IMG/VR virus record: IMGVR_UViG_3300045125_000006
Location: 1 to 32,527 of that record
DNA from: a virus
DNA length: 32,527 bases
Direction: 5' to 3' (one strand)
Positions 1 through 7,703 of the stretch are shown here, piece after piece; within the stretch, counting starts at the first letter, position 1; every line of letters starts with the position of its first letter. The position numbers were made by a program, and so were the translations under genes. The notes under the pieces are model-generated. The model made no database searches and was not told the origin of the DNA. It was given only the letters and a program-made list of their open reading frames with translations.

Positions 1-11
1 GTTATTGCCAT
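1..11 (-). CDS. First codons of the tail gene that continues at 32527
   Basis: Read on the minus strand, bases 11 to 1 are ATG GCA ATA AC. Joined to the last base of the window they give MAITINNTPDNYQSF, which continues in frame into the open tail-protein frame at 32527. See the 31349..32527 entry. Confidence 0.75.
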
Positions 12-660
12 TTGGTCTAATATTTATCACTATTTCTTTACCTAATATTTTTGCTGCTGCTTCTTGTAAACTTCTTACCAAACGAGAACTCAATCGCTTT
101 ATCAAAGTAACCTGTCTTTTAAGTCCTCTACGTTTGAATAGATACCGATACAGCGCTAAGCCAATGATTTAATCTTTTATTTTGGCTCTATCATTGTAGA
201 TAGCTTTTTCCTCTTTCGTTGTACTGCTGATAAACCTTTCTTTTGAGATTCGTTTCTTCCAGATGCTCCATTTCGTTTTAACCATCCTGAGATTGCATCA
301 CGCATTGGTCCTCCTACTCGTTTCATTCTTAAAAGAATACGGAGGAGTTAATTGTTTTACGAGTTCCACTAACCTCCTTTGTTTACAAAGTCGCCAATAC
401 TTAGAAGCCTTTGAGCCTTGCGGATAACCTATACTCATAGAAAAACCTTCTGCGGTCTGTTCTACTGGAGTTATCTCTAACCCTCCACTAAGTCCTCCTG
501 TATCTATTGATCCAAGACTGAGCCTAAATTTTCTTGAACTTTAAGAACAAAATTCGCTCCGCTTTCTTCCAATAGTTTTTGAATACTCCTTATTGAGACA
601 GATTCATAGTTACAGATTTTCTTTTCTATTCCTATTGTCTCAAGGAAAGATGAACTTCAT
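1..660 (-). CDS. HK97 gp10-like neck/tail completion protein (3' end wraps to 32519)
   Basis: Pieces in several frames join into one protein of about 220 residues. Readable parts are a tract with LLEESGANFVLKVQE near the start, then GSIDTGGLSGGLEITPVEQT, GYPQGSKASKYWDFVNKGV, a middle part with AISGWLKRNGASGRNESQKK, and a basic end finishing EIVINIRPNGNN. The FVNKGV core followed by a basic C-terminal half resembles the gp10-like tail completion proteins of Bacteroidota phages. The likely start is the ATG at 660, overlapping the end of the gene before it. The frame is still open at base 1. If the contig is circular it ends NNK-stop at 32519, overlapping the next tail gene by 20 bases. The role at the head-tail joint is inferred from family resemblance and from its place before the tail genes. 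Confidence 0.55.
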
Positions 661-850
661 CTTGTAATTGTTTAACGGACTTTTTGCCATAAGCCTTTTT
701 TAACTGCTCTGCGTCGTATTCGCTTTTCGCTTTGAGGTAAGAAAGGTCATTAAGGAATTGGATTGTAGGTAAATCGTAAACCGCTTCCATAGAGATTCTC
801 TCGAACTCAGCCACCAATGAGGCTTGATAAATCCATCCAAAGTCTCGCAT
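632..850 (-). CDS. C-terminal or overlapping partner of the possible tail chaperone
   Basis: This 72-residue frame starts MRDFGWIYQASLVAE and contains YDLPTIQFLNDLSYLKAK, then a charged tail. It reads as real protein, while the competing frame (700..948) looks like noise after its DGFIKPHWW motif. It overlaps the 3' part of the upstream gene in another frame. It may be a separate small gene, the C-terminal half of the upstream gene joined by a sequencing indel, or the product of a programmed frameshift as in phage tail chaperones (lambda G/GT). No classical slippery heptamer is obvious. Confidence 0.45.
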   Translation of the reverse strand: MRDFGWIYQASLVAEFERISMEAVYDLPTIQFLNDLSYLKAKSEYDAEQLKKAYGKKSVKQLQDEVHLSLRQ

Positions 851-1440
851 AAAGTTTGATATAGGACTTCGGCTTGGTACTTCGTCAGGTCTTGCTCATC
901 ATTTCCGCTATCAAATAACTTTGAAACTTTTATCCAACTCCTGTACACGAGACAAAAACCACACTACCGAGAACCGCAGTTATAGGTGCTTCCAATAAAT
1001 CCTGTGCGTATTCTTCGCTTGCTCTATCGTACTTTGATACTGCCATCCGAATATTGTTTTCTTCATCGGCATAACCATACAAGCAGCAATCCGGTGCAGG
1101 TTAGCATTTACATCCTGAGCGAAGTATTTAGATTCAATGTAAATTTGCTAAGCCGGTATCTTACGGACATCGCAGATGCACTTGTACCGCTTTTTGTTCA
1201 CACGAATACACTTTTTCAGGTTGTGGCTTGATTTCTGTATGTATGAAATCAATCGACTTCAGCAAAGGATTGAGTTCTCCGAGTGGCATAGAATCAATCT
1301 GATGCTCGGTCATCATTCCCTTAAGGATGGCTACGCATTTAACCGCTAAGTCCAGTTCGGTCAGGTCTTTCGACTTAGTGAATAGGTCAACGATTTGCTG
1401 CCATTGGAATACGTTTACATTTTTTCCAAGTCATATCCAT
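700..1440 (-). CDS. Conserved phage protein, possible tail assembly chaperone
   Basis: The start is the ATG at 1440 (MDMTWKK), and a one-base indel follows at once. The reconstruction reads NVFQWQQIVDLFTKSKDLTE, LDLAVKCVAILKGMMTEHQI, then KRYKCICDVRKIPAAQYIES and KYFAQDVNANLHRIAACMVM, then YAQDLLEAPITAVLGSVVF, and finally KYQAEVLYQTLCETLDGFIK. I recognise the DVRxIPAAQYIExKYF...NLHRIAxxMVxPMKK pattern from Bacteroidota phages, where such proteins sit among tail genes, but I have no proof of function. Here it lies between the large terminase and the gp10-like gene. The overlap with 632..850 in another frame resembles the two-frame layout of tail chaperones. Confidence 0.4.
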
Positions 1441-1585
1441 AAATAGAAATTTTTAGAGTTTAGTCCTATGTTCGCTGTTTGCAAACCGCAATAATTCATT
1501 TCATTAGAAAATACTTTTAGATACTTTTTTGATACCAAATTATTGATAGTCATTTATTTATCTATTTTTCTAAACTGAAATTTTC

Positions 1586-1599
1586 CCGCAAATTTGCGG
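1586..1599. repeat. 14-bp perfect palindrome CCGCAAATTTGCGG
   Basis: A perfect palindrome in the 230-base gap between the terminase gene (ends 1670) and the next gene (starts 1440). No T tract follows on either strand, so an intrinsic terminator is unlikely and an operator is more likely. The rest of 1441..1585 is AT-rich with nothing I can assign. Confidence 0.6.
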
Positions 1600-1614
1600 A
1601 GAATAATACCGCAT

Positions 1615-1669
1615 TGTAACAGGTGTAACAAGTGGTAACCAGGCGTTACAAGTGTTACAGAGTGTTACA
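1615..1669. repeat. Six-copy TGTAACA/TGTTACA inverted array
   Basis: Three copies of TGTAACA or GGTAACC (1615..1621, 1624..1630, 1634..1640) are followed by three in the opposite orientation (GTTACA 1645..1650, TGTTACA 1653..1659 and 1663..1669). The whole can fold as an imperfect cruciform with a short CAGGC centre. It begins right at the terminase stop codon and continues into the gap. A protein-binding array or transcript-end structure is inferred. Confidence 0.65.
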
Positions 1670-2844
1670 CTACCCGAACGAATATCTGCCCATCCCTGAG
1701 TTCCGAGTATATAATGATGCCAAGCTAAAGCCAAAACTCATTACGCAGTCATCGTGAAATCATCCTGGAGGTGCTGAATACCTCGACCCCTGTTGGGTGT
1801 GTGACTGATACCGAAAACCCTCCAGTTCGTTGGTAATGTGTCCTCTCCGGGAAAGTAATTTCCGCTGCTGGATGGCTGAGGAAAGTCCCTCCATTATCTG
1901 CTGCTTTTGATGTGGAACTGAATTTAAAGCCATTTATAGCCAATCCTTCCCTCTGTAAATCTTCGAAGATTGGGTCACCTACTCCTGTGCTATCTATCAA
2001 AATTGGGGCTTTAAACAGGCTTAGAATCGATTGCTTGGTTTGTCCTCCAATCCTTCTTGAAACCTATCGAAGTGGCAGACCGAGCCATTTCGGTCCAGTC
2101 CGATAATGACTGTCCAGTCTACCGCTTTGGCTAAGTCGATTCCATACACTATTGGTTGCTCTGTACTTAATCCGTATGTGCATTGCTTGATATAGGCAGA
2201 GCCGAACGGATTTGAGGAGTTTTCCGCAGGGTTAGCCATATACTCCTGCTCGAATACCACCTCAGGGGAGTTGGGTGCGTGCATCGTCTATCTCCTCTTT
2301 GCCTATGTATGGATTTGTCATAGGCAGAGAACTGGAAGGATTCCTCAACTCAGGCTCCTCCCGCTCTTTGTAGGAATAGCGAGTAAAAGAAGCTTTACCC
2401 CTTAGGGGTTGATAGGAATAAGGCTCGTCCTTTGTAGTCCGTTAAGGTAGGTCGAATTGAATTGGAGCCATCCGTCCTCAAGGTTTGGAATGAATGAAGC
2501 CTCGTCTATTACAACAAGATGGAACTTGCGACCACGAAGATTATCCAATCTCTCCCGGTAAAGAAATCAACCGAACCTCCGTTCGGAAACTTAATAGTCA
2601 ATTCTGACTTATTAGATTCAAACGGAACGGATTGAGTTAACTTCTCAAGAATACTCTTGCAAGCTGATATGTTGGCGTCACATATGCAACTGAATCTCCT
2701 TTAAGTGCAGATATGACCATTTCAATAGTAGCCAGTCTCTGACTTACCAAATCCTTCTTCCTGACATCATTACTCTGAAACGAGCCTTGCTGTCTAATAC
2801 TTTTTGCCGAGTTAATATGTGTTGCTGGTAGTTCAACTCCTCAT
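1670..2844 (-). CDS. terL: Terminase large subunit
   Basis: The packaging motor ATPase/nuclease, reconstructed to about 390 residues from several frames. N-terminal half: KARFRVMMSGRR, then FGKSQ as the arginine-rich Walker A region (about 2740..2800, broken by one indel), then ATIEMVISALKGDSVAYVTP, the Walker B strand LVVIDEASFIPNLEDGW (2464..2520) and LFLSTPKG as coupling motif. C-terminal RNase H-like nuclease: YGIDLAKAVDWTVIIGLDR (about 2100..2150), MIDSTGVGDPIFEDLQ and, near the end, SAPPGFHDDCVMSFG with its catalytic HDD. The order and residues are those of viral terminases. The start is the ATG at 2844, overlapping the TerS stop in ATGA, and needs one missing base just downstream. The stop is TAG at 1670..1672. 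Confidence 0.9.
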
Positions 2845-3203
2845 AGGATGCTTTTACCCTGCACGAATACTACTTCTATTTTAGAATCCTGAGTAACCTC
2901 TTGAACTTCTTCGGTTTACCATATACACGTGTGAGTAGTGTCTCCATCGAATATAGGCTACCATTTTTCAGAGATTTAATCATTGCGGTAGCGATAGTCA
3001 ATTCAAGGATAGTGGCTTTCGGATTCTCCAATACTGATTTAAGTTCTTCTATATCCATAGACATAAGAGCTTGGATAGCATCGTTTACCTCAGATAGCTG
3101 ATACCTTGCTCCTTGCTAGTGAAACATACTTACGAGGTCTGCCATTTGGGTTAGCTACTTCTCCTTTTTGAATTGATGCGGTATGATATCCCTTTGCAGC
3201 CAT
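2841..3203 (-). CDS. terS: Terminase small subunit (DUF5681-like)
   Basis: About 120 residues, beginning MAAKGYHTASIQKGEVANPN. The KGEVANPNGRPRKY motif is the hallmark of the DUF5681 group annotated as small terminase or packaging proteins. After an indel the helical part reads SMDIEELKSVLENPKATILE and continues through MIKSLKNGSLYSMETLLTRV, then YGKPKK. A second indel leads to the end IEVVFVQGKSIL. The stop TGA overlaps the terL start, which supports the pairing. It would recognise viral DNA and load the large subunit; this is inferred from family and position. Confidence 0.75.
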
Positions 3204-3224
3204 TGTGCTATTTCTGTGCTATTT

Positions 3225-3575
3225 TTAATCAAGTTTGTTCTTATAGTGTTCGCAGATGCGTTCCATCTCTCCTATGTAGTAGGTATTGAAGTCTGAGTAC
3301 CCTTTGTTGTCCTGCTCATAATTCCTAAATAGAACTGCTCGTAACCTTTGGCTCGGTGTTTTGGCTGAGTCTAGGTCTGATTTGAGTGAGCCGATTAGGT
3401 CGCTTTCATCCTTTGTAAATGGCTCAGGTTTTAAAGCCATATAGCAGAACTGCTGGTTAAGGTAGAACATTTTAGCAGCATCTGCTGGCCCAAGTTCCTG
3501 AGTTCCGATAGTTACTTTAATTGTTTTGTCTTTCCGGGTGGTAATGCTTTCGATTTGTGCAGGTAGTAGAATCAT
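3225..3575 (-). CDS. Conserved phage protein next to terS, unknown function
   Basis: One of the few unbroken genes (116 residues, MILLPAQIESITTRKDK to ICEHYKNKLD). It has a short beta-rich N-terminus (TIKVTIGTQELGPADAAKMF), then helices with TPSQRLRAVLFRNYEQ, and no cysteines in a metal-binding pattern. I recall similar proteins beside terminase genes in Bacteroidota phages but no known role. The ATG overlaps the stop of the methyltransferase gene in ATGA, so the two are translationally coupled, and terS starts 22 bases after its stop. Confidence 0.75.
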   Translation of the reverse strand: MILLPAQIESITTRKDKTIKVTIGTQELGPADAAKMFYLNQQFCYMALKPEPFTKDESDLIGSLKSDLDSAKTPSQRLRAVLFRNYEQDNKGYSDFNTYYIGEMERICEHYKNKLD

Positions 3576-4126
3576 TTTAGCTTAAATAGTTTGGTGTAAT
3601 TTGTAGGGTATTGTAGTGGTCTTAGATATTCATATCCTTTGGATTCAAAGAATTTTATCCATTCGTCTTGGAACTTAATGTTAACGTGTCCCCAAGCTAA
3701 ATCCCATTCTCCTGAAACATCCGAAGTAGAAGAGAATACAATATACTTTGGTTTGATTAGGTTAAATAAGCTATCAAGTTCTTTATCGTACATATGCTCT
3801 GCTACCTCAATGAAATTCATAAGGTCAGTAGTGAATACCATATTAACAAGTTCTACCTGAGTGTTCTTTCTGATATATTCACGATGCTCTTCCCATATTT
3901 CAAATGCATAAACCTTATATCCTAACCTTCGATATGCTTCTGCATAAACTCCTGTCCCTGCTCCGTAGTCTAATACTGTCTTAATTCCTAAGTCAGCTAT
4001 CTGTTCTGCGGTATGCTTACACAGATTATAGAATGCTTCGTTTTGAATATCTATACCCATTTCAAGTTCTGCTTTTAAGAACTCTGCTGGACTTATTCGC
4101 TTCGTTATGTCTATGTTAGGTTTCAT
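3572..4126 (-). CDS. SAM-dependent class I methyltransferase
   Basis: An unbroken 184-residue gene. Motif I is VLDYGAGTGVYAE near residue 50, followed by GYKVYAFEIWEEHREYI with the acidic residue that normally binds the ribose of S-adenosylmethionine. Later EVAEHM and GHVNIKFQDEWIKFFESKGY resemble the Methyltransf_23 group, which often acts on small molecules or glycans. No DNA methylase DPPY/NPPY motif is present, so a DNA base methylase is unlikely. It sits two genes after a glycosyltransferase, so joint modification of a glycan or virion surface is possible. The substrate is unknown. Confidence 0.8.
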   Translation of the reverse strand: MKPNIDITKRISPAEFLKAELEMGIDIQNEAFYNLCKHTAEQIADLGIKTVLDYGAGTGVYAEAYRRLGYKVYAFEIWEEHREYIRKNTQVELVNMVFTTDLMNFIEVAEHMYDKELDSLFNLIKPKYIVFSSTSDVSGEWDLAWGHVNIKFQDEWIKFFESKGYEYLRPLQYPTNYTKLFKLK

Positions 4127-4241
4127 CTACCTTGACCACGATAGTTGCGTTCTTCCGGTTGTGTTTATTCCTACTCTTTTGAGCCTTTCCACCTTTCCGT
4201 TTTCCGAAGCTGACTTTTGTTTGTCCTGATACCTTAGCCAT
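4127..4241 (-). CDS. Small basic protein
   Basis: Starts MAKVSGQTKVSFGKRKGGKA and continues with lysine, arginine and asparagine residues; about 37 residues. With one indel corrected it ends RNYRGQGR and a stop at 4127. Read without correction it runs on to end KVDET at 4115, inside the next gene. The composition suggests nucleic-acid binding, but no fold is recognisable. It lies six bases after the glycosyltransferase stop. Confidence 0.5.
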
Positions 4242-4247
4242 CGAATT

Positions 4248-5656
4248 TTACCCTTTAGATATTTCGTTTATTTTATCAATCACGTCCTGATTATTGTCGT
4301 AGTGTCTTGCGATTGCTAAGTCTTTAATCTTCTTAACCTTTGCACTATTTGAACCAGTTGCATAAACTCTTGACTCAGGGATTCCTAAATCCTTAGCTAC
4401 TCCGAGCATTCCTTCATTATCTCTACGAGCCGAAATTATATAAAGAGTTACTCCTTCTGAGATTAACCGTTTCGCAAGTTCTTTCCCCTTGTCCGTACTT
4501 AGAACATCGTCATAGTCTATTGATACTTTCAAAGCACCATAAGCACCGGAAGCAAGAATAGCTTGCCAAACTTCGACAGCTTTTTCTCTGGTCTCGTATT
4601 TACATCTCGAACCTATTCTCCACTTTCCGTTTGATTCACATTTTATTACTGGGTATAGACTTTCAAATAATTGTTTTCTAACTACGTTTACTTTATGGAG
4701 ATTGAAGTTTTCGTTACACCATTCGTAATTCGCTTCTCCTAACTCCTGTCTATAAATAGCATCTTCCGTGATTTTTTTAATCGCAGAGTACCATTCGGTT
4801 TGTTTATTAATCTTGATAACGTGCGGAGCATCGTCATACGGAGGTACATTAGAAACAATAACCGGTATCTTTTTACAAGCTGACTCTAAAATCTTCAGGT
4901 TGCTTTTCATTGAATTAAAAGTAGAATGAACCAAAGGAACGATAGTCGCATCTGCGTTATTGTAGAAGTTCATATACTCAGTTACCGGTAGATTGCGTTC
5001 TTACATCCCTAATTTAAGTCCGCAGGTAAAGTAGTGAATCATCTTGTGCCAAATCATCCGTGAGTATTCATTTGGGTCATCAAAGCCACACAAACGAAAA
5101 TGTACTCTTTTGATTTCAGATTAGAATCTGAAGCAACCTTCTTCAATGGGTTCTGTAAAATCTGAAGGTCTTTTTCGTGCGTTATCGAACCTGCGTAAAT
5201 GAAACGGACTTTATCCGATTCTGTTTTAACGGAAGTGAATTGGTCTTCACCATAAGGTAGAGCGTTAGGTAGAATAGCGACATTAGAATTAATATCACGA
5301 ATATATTTGCAGAGCCTTTCATTTGTTGTAGTTACAAGGTCAGCAATCTTTATGTGTTCTAATATAGCTTCAGTAGGATAAACCGACTTTAGAATGTGCC
5401 AACTATCCAAGTGCCAATAATCGTCAATGTCAATCACTAACTTAAATCCGTATCTTTCTTTGAAATCCTCTAATACTGAAATATGAATCGAAGGAATAAA
5501 ACCGATTGATATAAACAATATCCCATCCTTCTTCAAAGTTTCCTCCTGGAGTACATCAGTTATTAGAGCATAACTCTTTGGAAGGAAATGCACCGGGAGC
5601 ATCAATCTATGATACCCGACTCCAGAGTTCTTTTGAGTGATTACAAGTATTCTCAT
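4248..5656 (-). CDS. Glycosyltransferase (GT-B type) fused to a HAD-like domain
   Basis: About 470 residues in two main frames. The start is the ATG at 5656 (MRILVITQKNSGVGYHRLML), whose G-x-G-Y-x-R pattern is usual for the N-terminus of GT4-like enzymes. The acceptor half includes LVIDIDDYWHLDSWHILKSV, followed by NVAILPNALPYG and VRFIYAGSITHEKDL at the donor half. The donor half continues after a break (4974..5053) as NNADATIVPLVHSTFNSMKS and ILESACKKIPVIVSN. A short linker NGKWRIGSRCKYETREKAVE follows, then a HAD-like part VSIDYDDVLSTDKGKELAKR, TLYIISARRDN and HYDNNQDVIDKI, giving DxD and the late acidic motif. The sugar and acceptor are unknown. Its 4714..4786 segment is copied at 11763..11835. 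Confidence 0.75.
4714..4786 (-). repeat. 73-bp segment of the glycosyltransferase gene with a second copy at 11763..11835
   Basis: On the minus strand this encodes AIKKITEDAIYRQELGEANY and a few more residues. The plus-strand copy at 11763..11835 has the same length with 69 of 73 bases identical. All four differences are synonymous third positions (Thr, Leu, Tyr, Cys codons). Confidence 0.9.
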
Positions 5657-5937
5657 TTCTTTGGTCTGCCTCTTTTTAGGTTGCACATTCGGTTGTGCAG
5701 GATTCATCGCTTGATTGTATTCGTCTTGTTCTTCGCAGTATCTAATCAATCTTTCAAGCATATCGAAAACACAAGCACCGCACCAATAAGTCAAAACGAA
5801 CTGAGCATCTAAATACTTACGATAGATTCGTTCGTATTCTCCCAATACTTCAAAAGGTACATTCCGAGTGAATCCAGTTTTACCGATTCAAAGTTTATCC
5901 GATGCTGAACTAAAAAGTCAATCTCTTGCTTTGTCAT
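5653..5937 (-). CDS. Conserved phage protein with CxxC and a GRPKK end
   Basis: About 95 residues. It starts MTKQEIDFLVQHRINFESVK, and after an indel continues LGEYERIYRKYLDAQFVLTY, then WCGACVFDMLERLIRYCEEQ and a proline-rich linker. With one A removed from the AAAAA run near 5676 it ends KRGRPKK and a stop that overlaps the glycosyltransferase ATG in ATGA. The WCGAC motif may bind metal or form a disulfide. The GRPKK tail resembles an AT-hook. I recognise the family from Bacteroidota phages but know no function. Confidence 0.6.
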
Positions 5938-6200
5938 CCTCTGAAATTTGAATTGAAGTTATATAGATTCATTAGGAAATTCTTAAAGTAAGGAGCGAAC
6001 ACTCCTGAACCGAACATTGCCAAAGTTCCGTAAGTAACAAACTCAGGAAGCAAAAACAAAGCAAGTCCAGTCCAAGCCGTTAAACATAGGGGGCAATTGA
6101 ACGGGCGAAAATTAATACGCCACTTCTCAGGAAATCGGTTCTGAGTAATGAAGTAGAATGTAAATAGGTTTGCTGCTAAAATGATGCTAATCGTTTGCAT
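5934..6200 (-). CDS. Small membrane protein with a CPLC motif
   Basis: Unbroken, 88 residues. Hydrophobic segments are IILAANLFTFYFI near the start, LTAWTGLALFLLPEFV in the middle and a weaker third one at GTLAMFGSGVF. Between the first two lies RPFNCPLCLTAW, a CxxC motif facing one side of the membrane. The stop overlaps the next start in ATGA. It is not an obvious holin, and the lysis genes lie elsewhere. Unknown function. Confidence 0.65.
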   Translation of the reverse strand: MQTISIILAANLFTFYFITQNRFPEKWRINFRPFNCPLCLTAWTGLALFLLPEFVTYGTLAMFGSGVFAPYFKNFLMNLYNFNSNFRG

Positions 6201-6676
6201 TGCGTATTTTGTATTTAAGTAATAATCGAACTTTCTTAATCGTTTTCAGTAAAGACCTGTAAGGAATACCGGTATCTCTCGACACTTGTAGCAAATTACC
6301 ACACTCCGCCCAGAGCCTGAAGATTTCTTTTTCGTACCAATGAAGTATCCTCCATCGAAGTAGTTAGCCTTTCGGTTAGTGATTCATCATAAGGCTCTAC
6401 ACTTCCTAAGTCTCCGACTTCCTCGTAAACCTTCCGGAATGTACGAGCAAAGTTACTGCGGTCACTCTTAGCCATATTTACGATAGTCCGAACAACAAAG
6501 TATTTGAGATAGCCATCTTCGTACATTTTCAAAAGCCTTTCCTCATCCATTTCACAAAGGACCAGAAAGACTTCTTGCCTCAAATCATCCTGTAATTCGT
6601 AAGGCTGCATCTTACCGATAGCCTGATTGATATCCGCAGATTCGTAGAGTTCTGTTATGATTTCTGAGCGATTCAC
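6187..6676 (-). CDS. Sigma-factor-like regulator
   Basis: About 163 residues with one indel near 6330. The N-terminal part is ELQDDLRQEVFLVLCEMDEE and LKYFVVRTIVNMAKSDRSNF, resembling sigma-70 region 2 (helices ending in an R-x-I-x-N core). After the indel a region 4-like helix-turn-helix reads WYEKEIFRLWAECGNLLQVS and RDTGIPYRSLLKTIKKVRL. Such short sigma-like proteins are common in Bacteroidota phages. It is the second gene of the late arm, so a role in switching on late promoters is a fair inference. The start is GTG, overlapping the preceding stop (GTGA). Confidence 0.65.
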
Positions 6677-7176
6677 TTATCTTTTTTGATAGCCTCAAAT
6701 CTTTGAAGCATCGTTTGTGATATTTTATATTTTGTTTCTTCAGAACGTTTTGCTCCAAGTGCATTTCTTTTTCCTTTCATCTTTTCACTTATACTCTTTT
6801 TTGTATCATCGCTTCTTTTAACACCTAATGCACATTTCTTATTCTTCATTTTTTCACTTGCATTTTTCTTAAACTCATCACTTCTTATTGCACCATATCC
6901 ACCTTCTCCACCATCAGTTAGATTGCATAAGCTTCCTTTAGATAAATCTTTTCTTCCGTAAAGTTTAATGAACTCTTTTTCTTTTTCACAAGCCTGTTCG
7001 TATGTCAATTCATCTACTAAAATTTCAACTTCGTAATCTGTTTTTGAAACTATGTTTTTCCAAAATTTATTTCTTCCTGTTTTTGAAAATGCTCTTGAAT
7101 AGTATTTGTCATTACCAATACCGATATAGAAAGGTTGATTTTTGTCTAACCGAATATGTCTGTACAAATAAGCCAT
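6673..7176 (-). CDS. GIY-YIG homing endonuclease with NUMOD3-like repeats
   Basis: Unbroken, 167 residues from the ATG at 7176. A TTG four codon-like bases further upstream is less likely. The GIY-YIG nuclease core is YLYRHIRLDKNQPFYIGIG, with the arginine helix RAFSKTGRNKFWKNIV and KEFIKLYGR, and the glutamate near CEKEKEFI. After LCNLTDGGEGGYG come three repeats of the type KRSDDTKKSISEKMKGK, which match NUMOD3 DNA-binding modules. It is free-standing, first gene of the late arm, and its stop overlaps the sigma-like start. A selfish element or a nuclease against competing phages are both possible. Confidence 0.85.
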   Translation of the reverse strand: MAYLYRHIRLDKNQPFYIGIGNDKYYSRAFSKTGRNKFWKNIVSKTDYEVEILVDELTYEQACEKEKEFIKLYGRKDLSKGSLCNLTDGGEGGYGAIRSDEFKKNASEKMKNKKCALGVKRSDDTKKSISEKMKGKRNALGAKRSEETKYKISQTMLQRFEAIKKDK

Positions 7177-7186
7177 ACCCAAATAT

Positions 7187-7280
7187 ACTTCCTTGTCCTT
7201 GTCTTTTTCCTTGTCTTTATATTATACCATATCCATATCTTATTCTTACAGGGTATCCAATCACCCTATCCAATACCCTA
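7187..7280. repeat. Iteron-like short direct repeats
   Basis: Bases 7187..7219 have three to four copies of CCTTGTC separated by T runs. Bases 7226..7282 have CCATATC, GGGTATCC and two CCCTATC copies, with GGGTAT (7251..7256) and ATACCC (7273..7278) as an inverted pair. Such clusters occur at origins and at repressor sites; which one applies is unknown. Confidence 0.5.
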
Positions 7281-7301
7281 TCTGATTCTAACTAAGTTCT
7301 T

Positions 7302-7315
7302 TAGTAAAAATACTA
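7302..7315. repeat. Inverted repeat TAGTA-AAAA-TACTA
   Basis: Five-base arms around AAAA in the control region. It is short, and the AT-rich context makes chance possible. Confidence 0.35.
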
Positions 7316-7335
7316 TTATTTACCTAACTATTTGA

Positions 7336-7353
7336 TTTTCAATAGATTGAAAA
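7336..7353. promoter_or_regulatory. Operator-like 8-2-8 inverted repeat TTTTCAAT-AG-ATTGAAAA
   Basis: Perfect 8-base arms with a two-base centre, 37 bases upstream of the rightward -33 box. A second, smaller pair TTGAA (7358..7362) and TTCAA (7368..7372) follows. The spacing and symmetry fit a dimeric regulator binding site; no regulator gene is identified. Confidence 0.5.
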
Positions 7354-7389
7354 ATAATTGAAAAAAGTTCAAAAAAAGTGCCCGAAAAA

Positions 7390-7420
7390 TTTGGTTTGTG
7401 TAAAAAAAGGTCGATATTTG
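7390..7420 (+). promoter_or_regulatory. Rightward early promoter, Bacteroidota type
   Basis: TTTG at 7390..7393, 19 bases, then GATATTTG at 7413..7420. This fits the Bacteroidota consensus (TTTG, 19-20 bases, TAnnTTTG) with one mismatch in the -7 box. The first rightward gene starts 40 bases downstream, so the start site would give a leader of about 30 bases with a small GCC-GAAA-GGC hairpin at 7435..7444. Confidence 0.6.
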
Positions 7421-7460
7421 TTCTATAAAAACACGCCGAAAGGCACTAAAAACTAAACCG

Positions 7461-7691
7461 ATGACAAACACAAAACGCAGATTCAAACTTCCATTTAGTC
7501 CTCTTTTAGTAAAAAGAATTGACAAAGAAAATGGTAGTATTGCTAATGAGTTAATAGCTGATGCTTCATTCAGGATTGCTCGTTTTAATGGTGCTACTGA
7601 TGAAGATTATCTTAATAAGACAATGTCAATAATGAGTAAATTAGTTGATGGAGAAACTTTTGAAACAGATTTCGCTATCTATAAATTCTAA
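7461..7691 (+). CDS. First early gene, unknown function
   Basis: Unbroken, 76 residues, starting MTNTKRRFKLPFSPLLVKR. The basic N-terminal third gives way to an acidic remainder with DEDYLNKTMSIMSKLVDGET. No known motif. Its leader has AAAAACTAAACC before the ATG, an A-rich leader of the type Bacteroidota use instead of a Shine-Dalgarno site. Being first behind the early promoter, it could be an anti-host or regulatory protein; that is a guess. Confidence 0.65.
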   Translation: MTNTKRRFKLPFSPLLVKRIDKENGSIANELIADASFRIARFNGATDEDYLNKTMSIMSKLVDGETFETDFAIYKF

Positions 7692-7703
7692 AAAACTAAA
7701 CCA

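Larger units (their letters stand above)
7177..7460. promoter_or_regulatory. Divergent control region between the two arms
   Basis: A 284-base AT-rich gap between divergently transcribed arms and the only such point in the window. From left to right it holds CCTTGTC repeats, CCCTATC/GGGTAT repeats, three short inverted repeats, and a Bacteroidota-type promoter facing right. I could not find a convincing promoter facing left. Its position suggests the early/late switch and possibly the replication origin. Confidence 0.6.

Noticed and set aside
986-1231. 81-residue plus-strand open frame
   Set aside because: The minus strand encodes the conserved DVRKIPAAQYIE protein over the same bases.
1586-1599. 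The CCGCAAATTTGCGG palindrome as terminator of terL
   Set aside because: No T tract on the transcribed strand and an AT-rich stem centre; an operator is more plausible.
7176-7190. Perfect TAnnTTTG box (TATATTTG on the minus strand) as a late promoter
   Set aside because: It abuts the endonuclease ATG, and no TTTG lies 19-20 bases upstream; the start site would fall within the gene.
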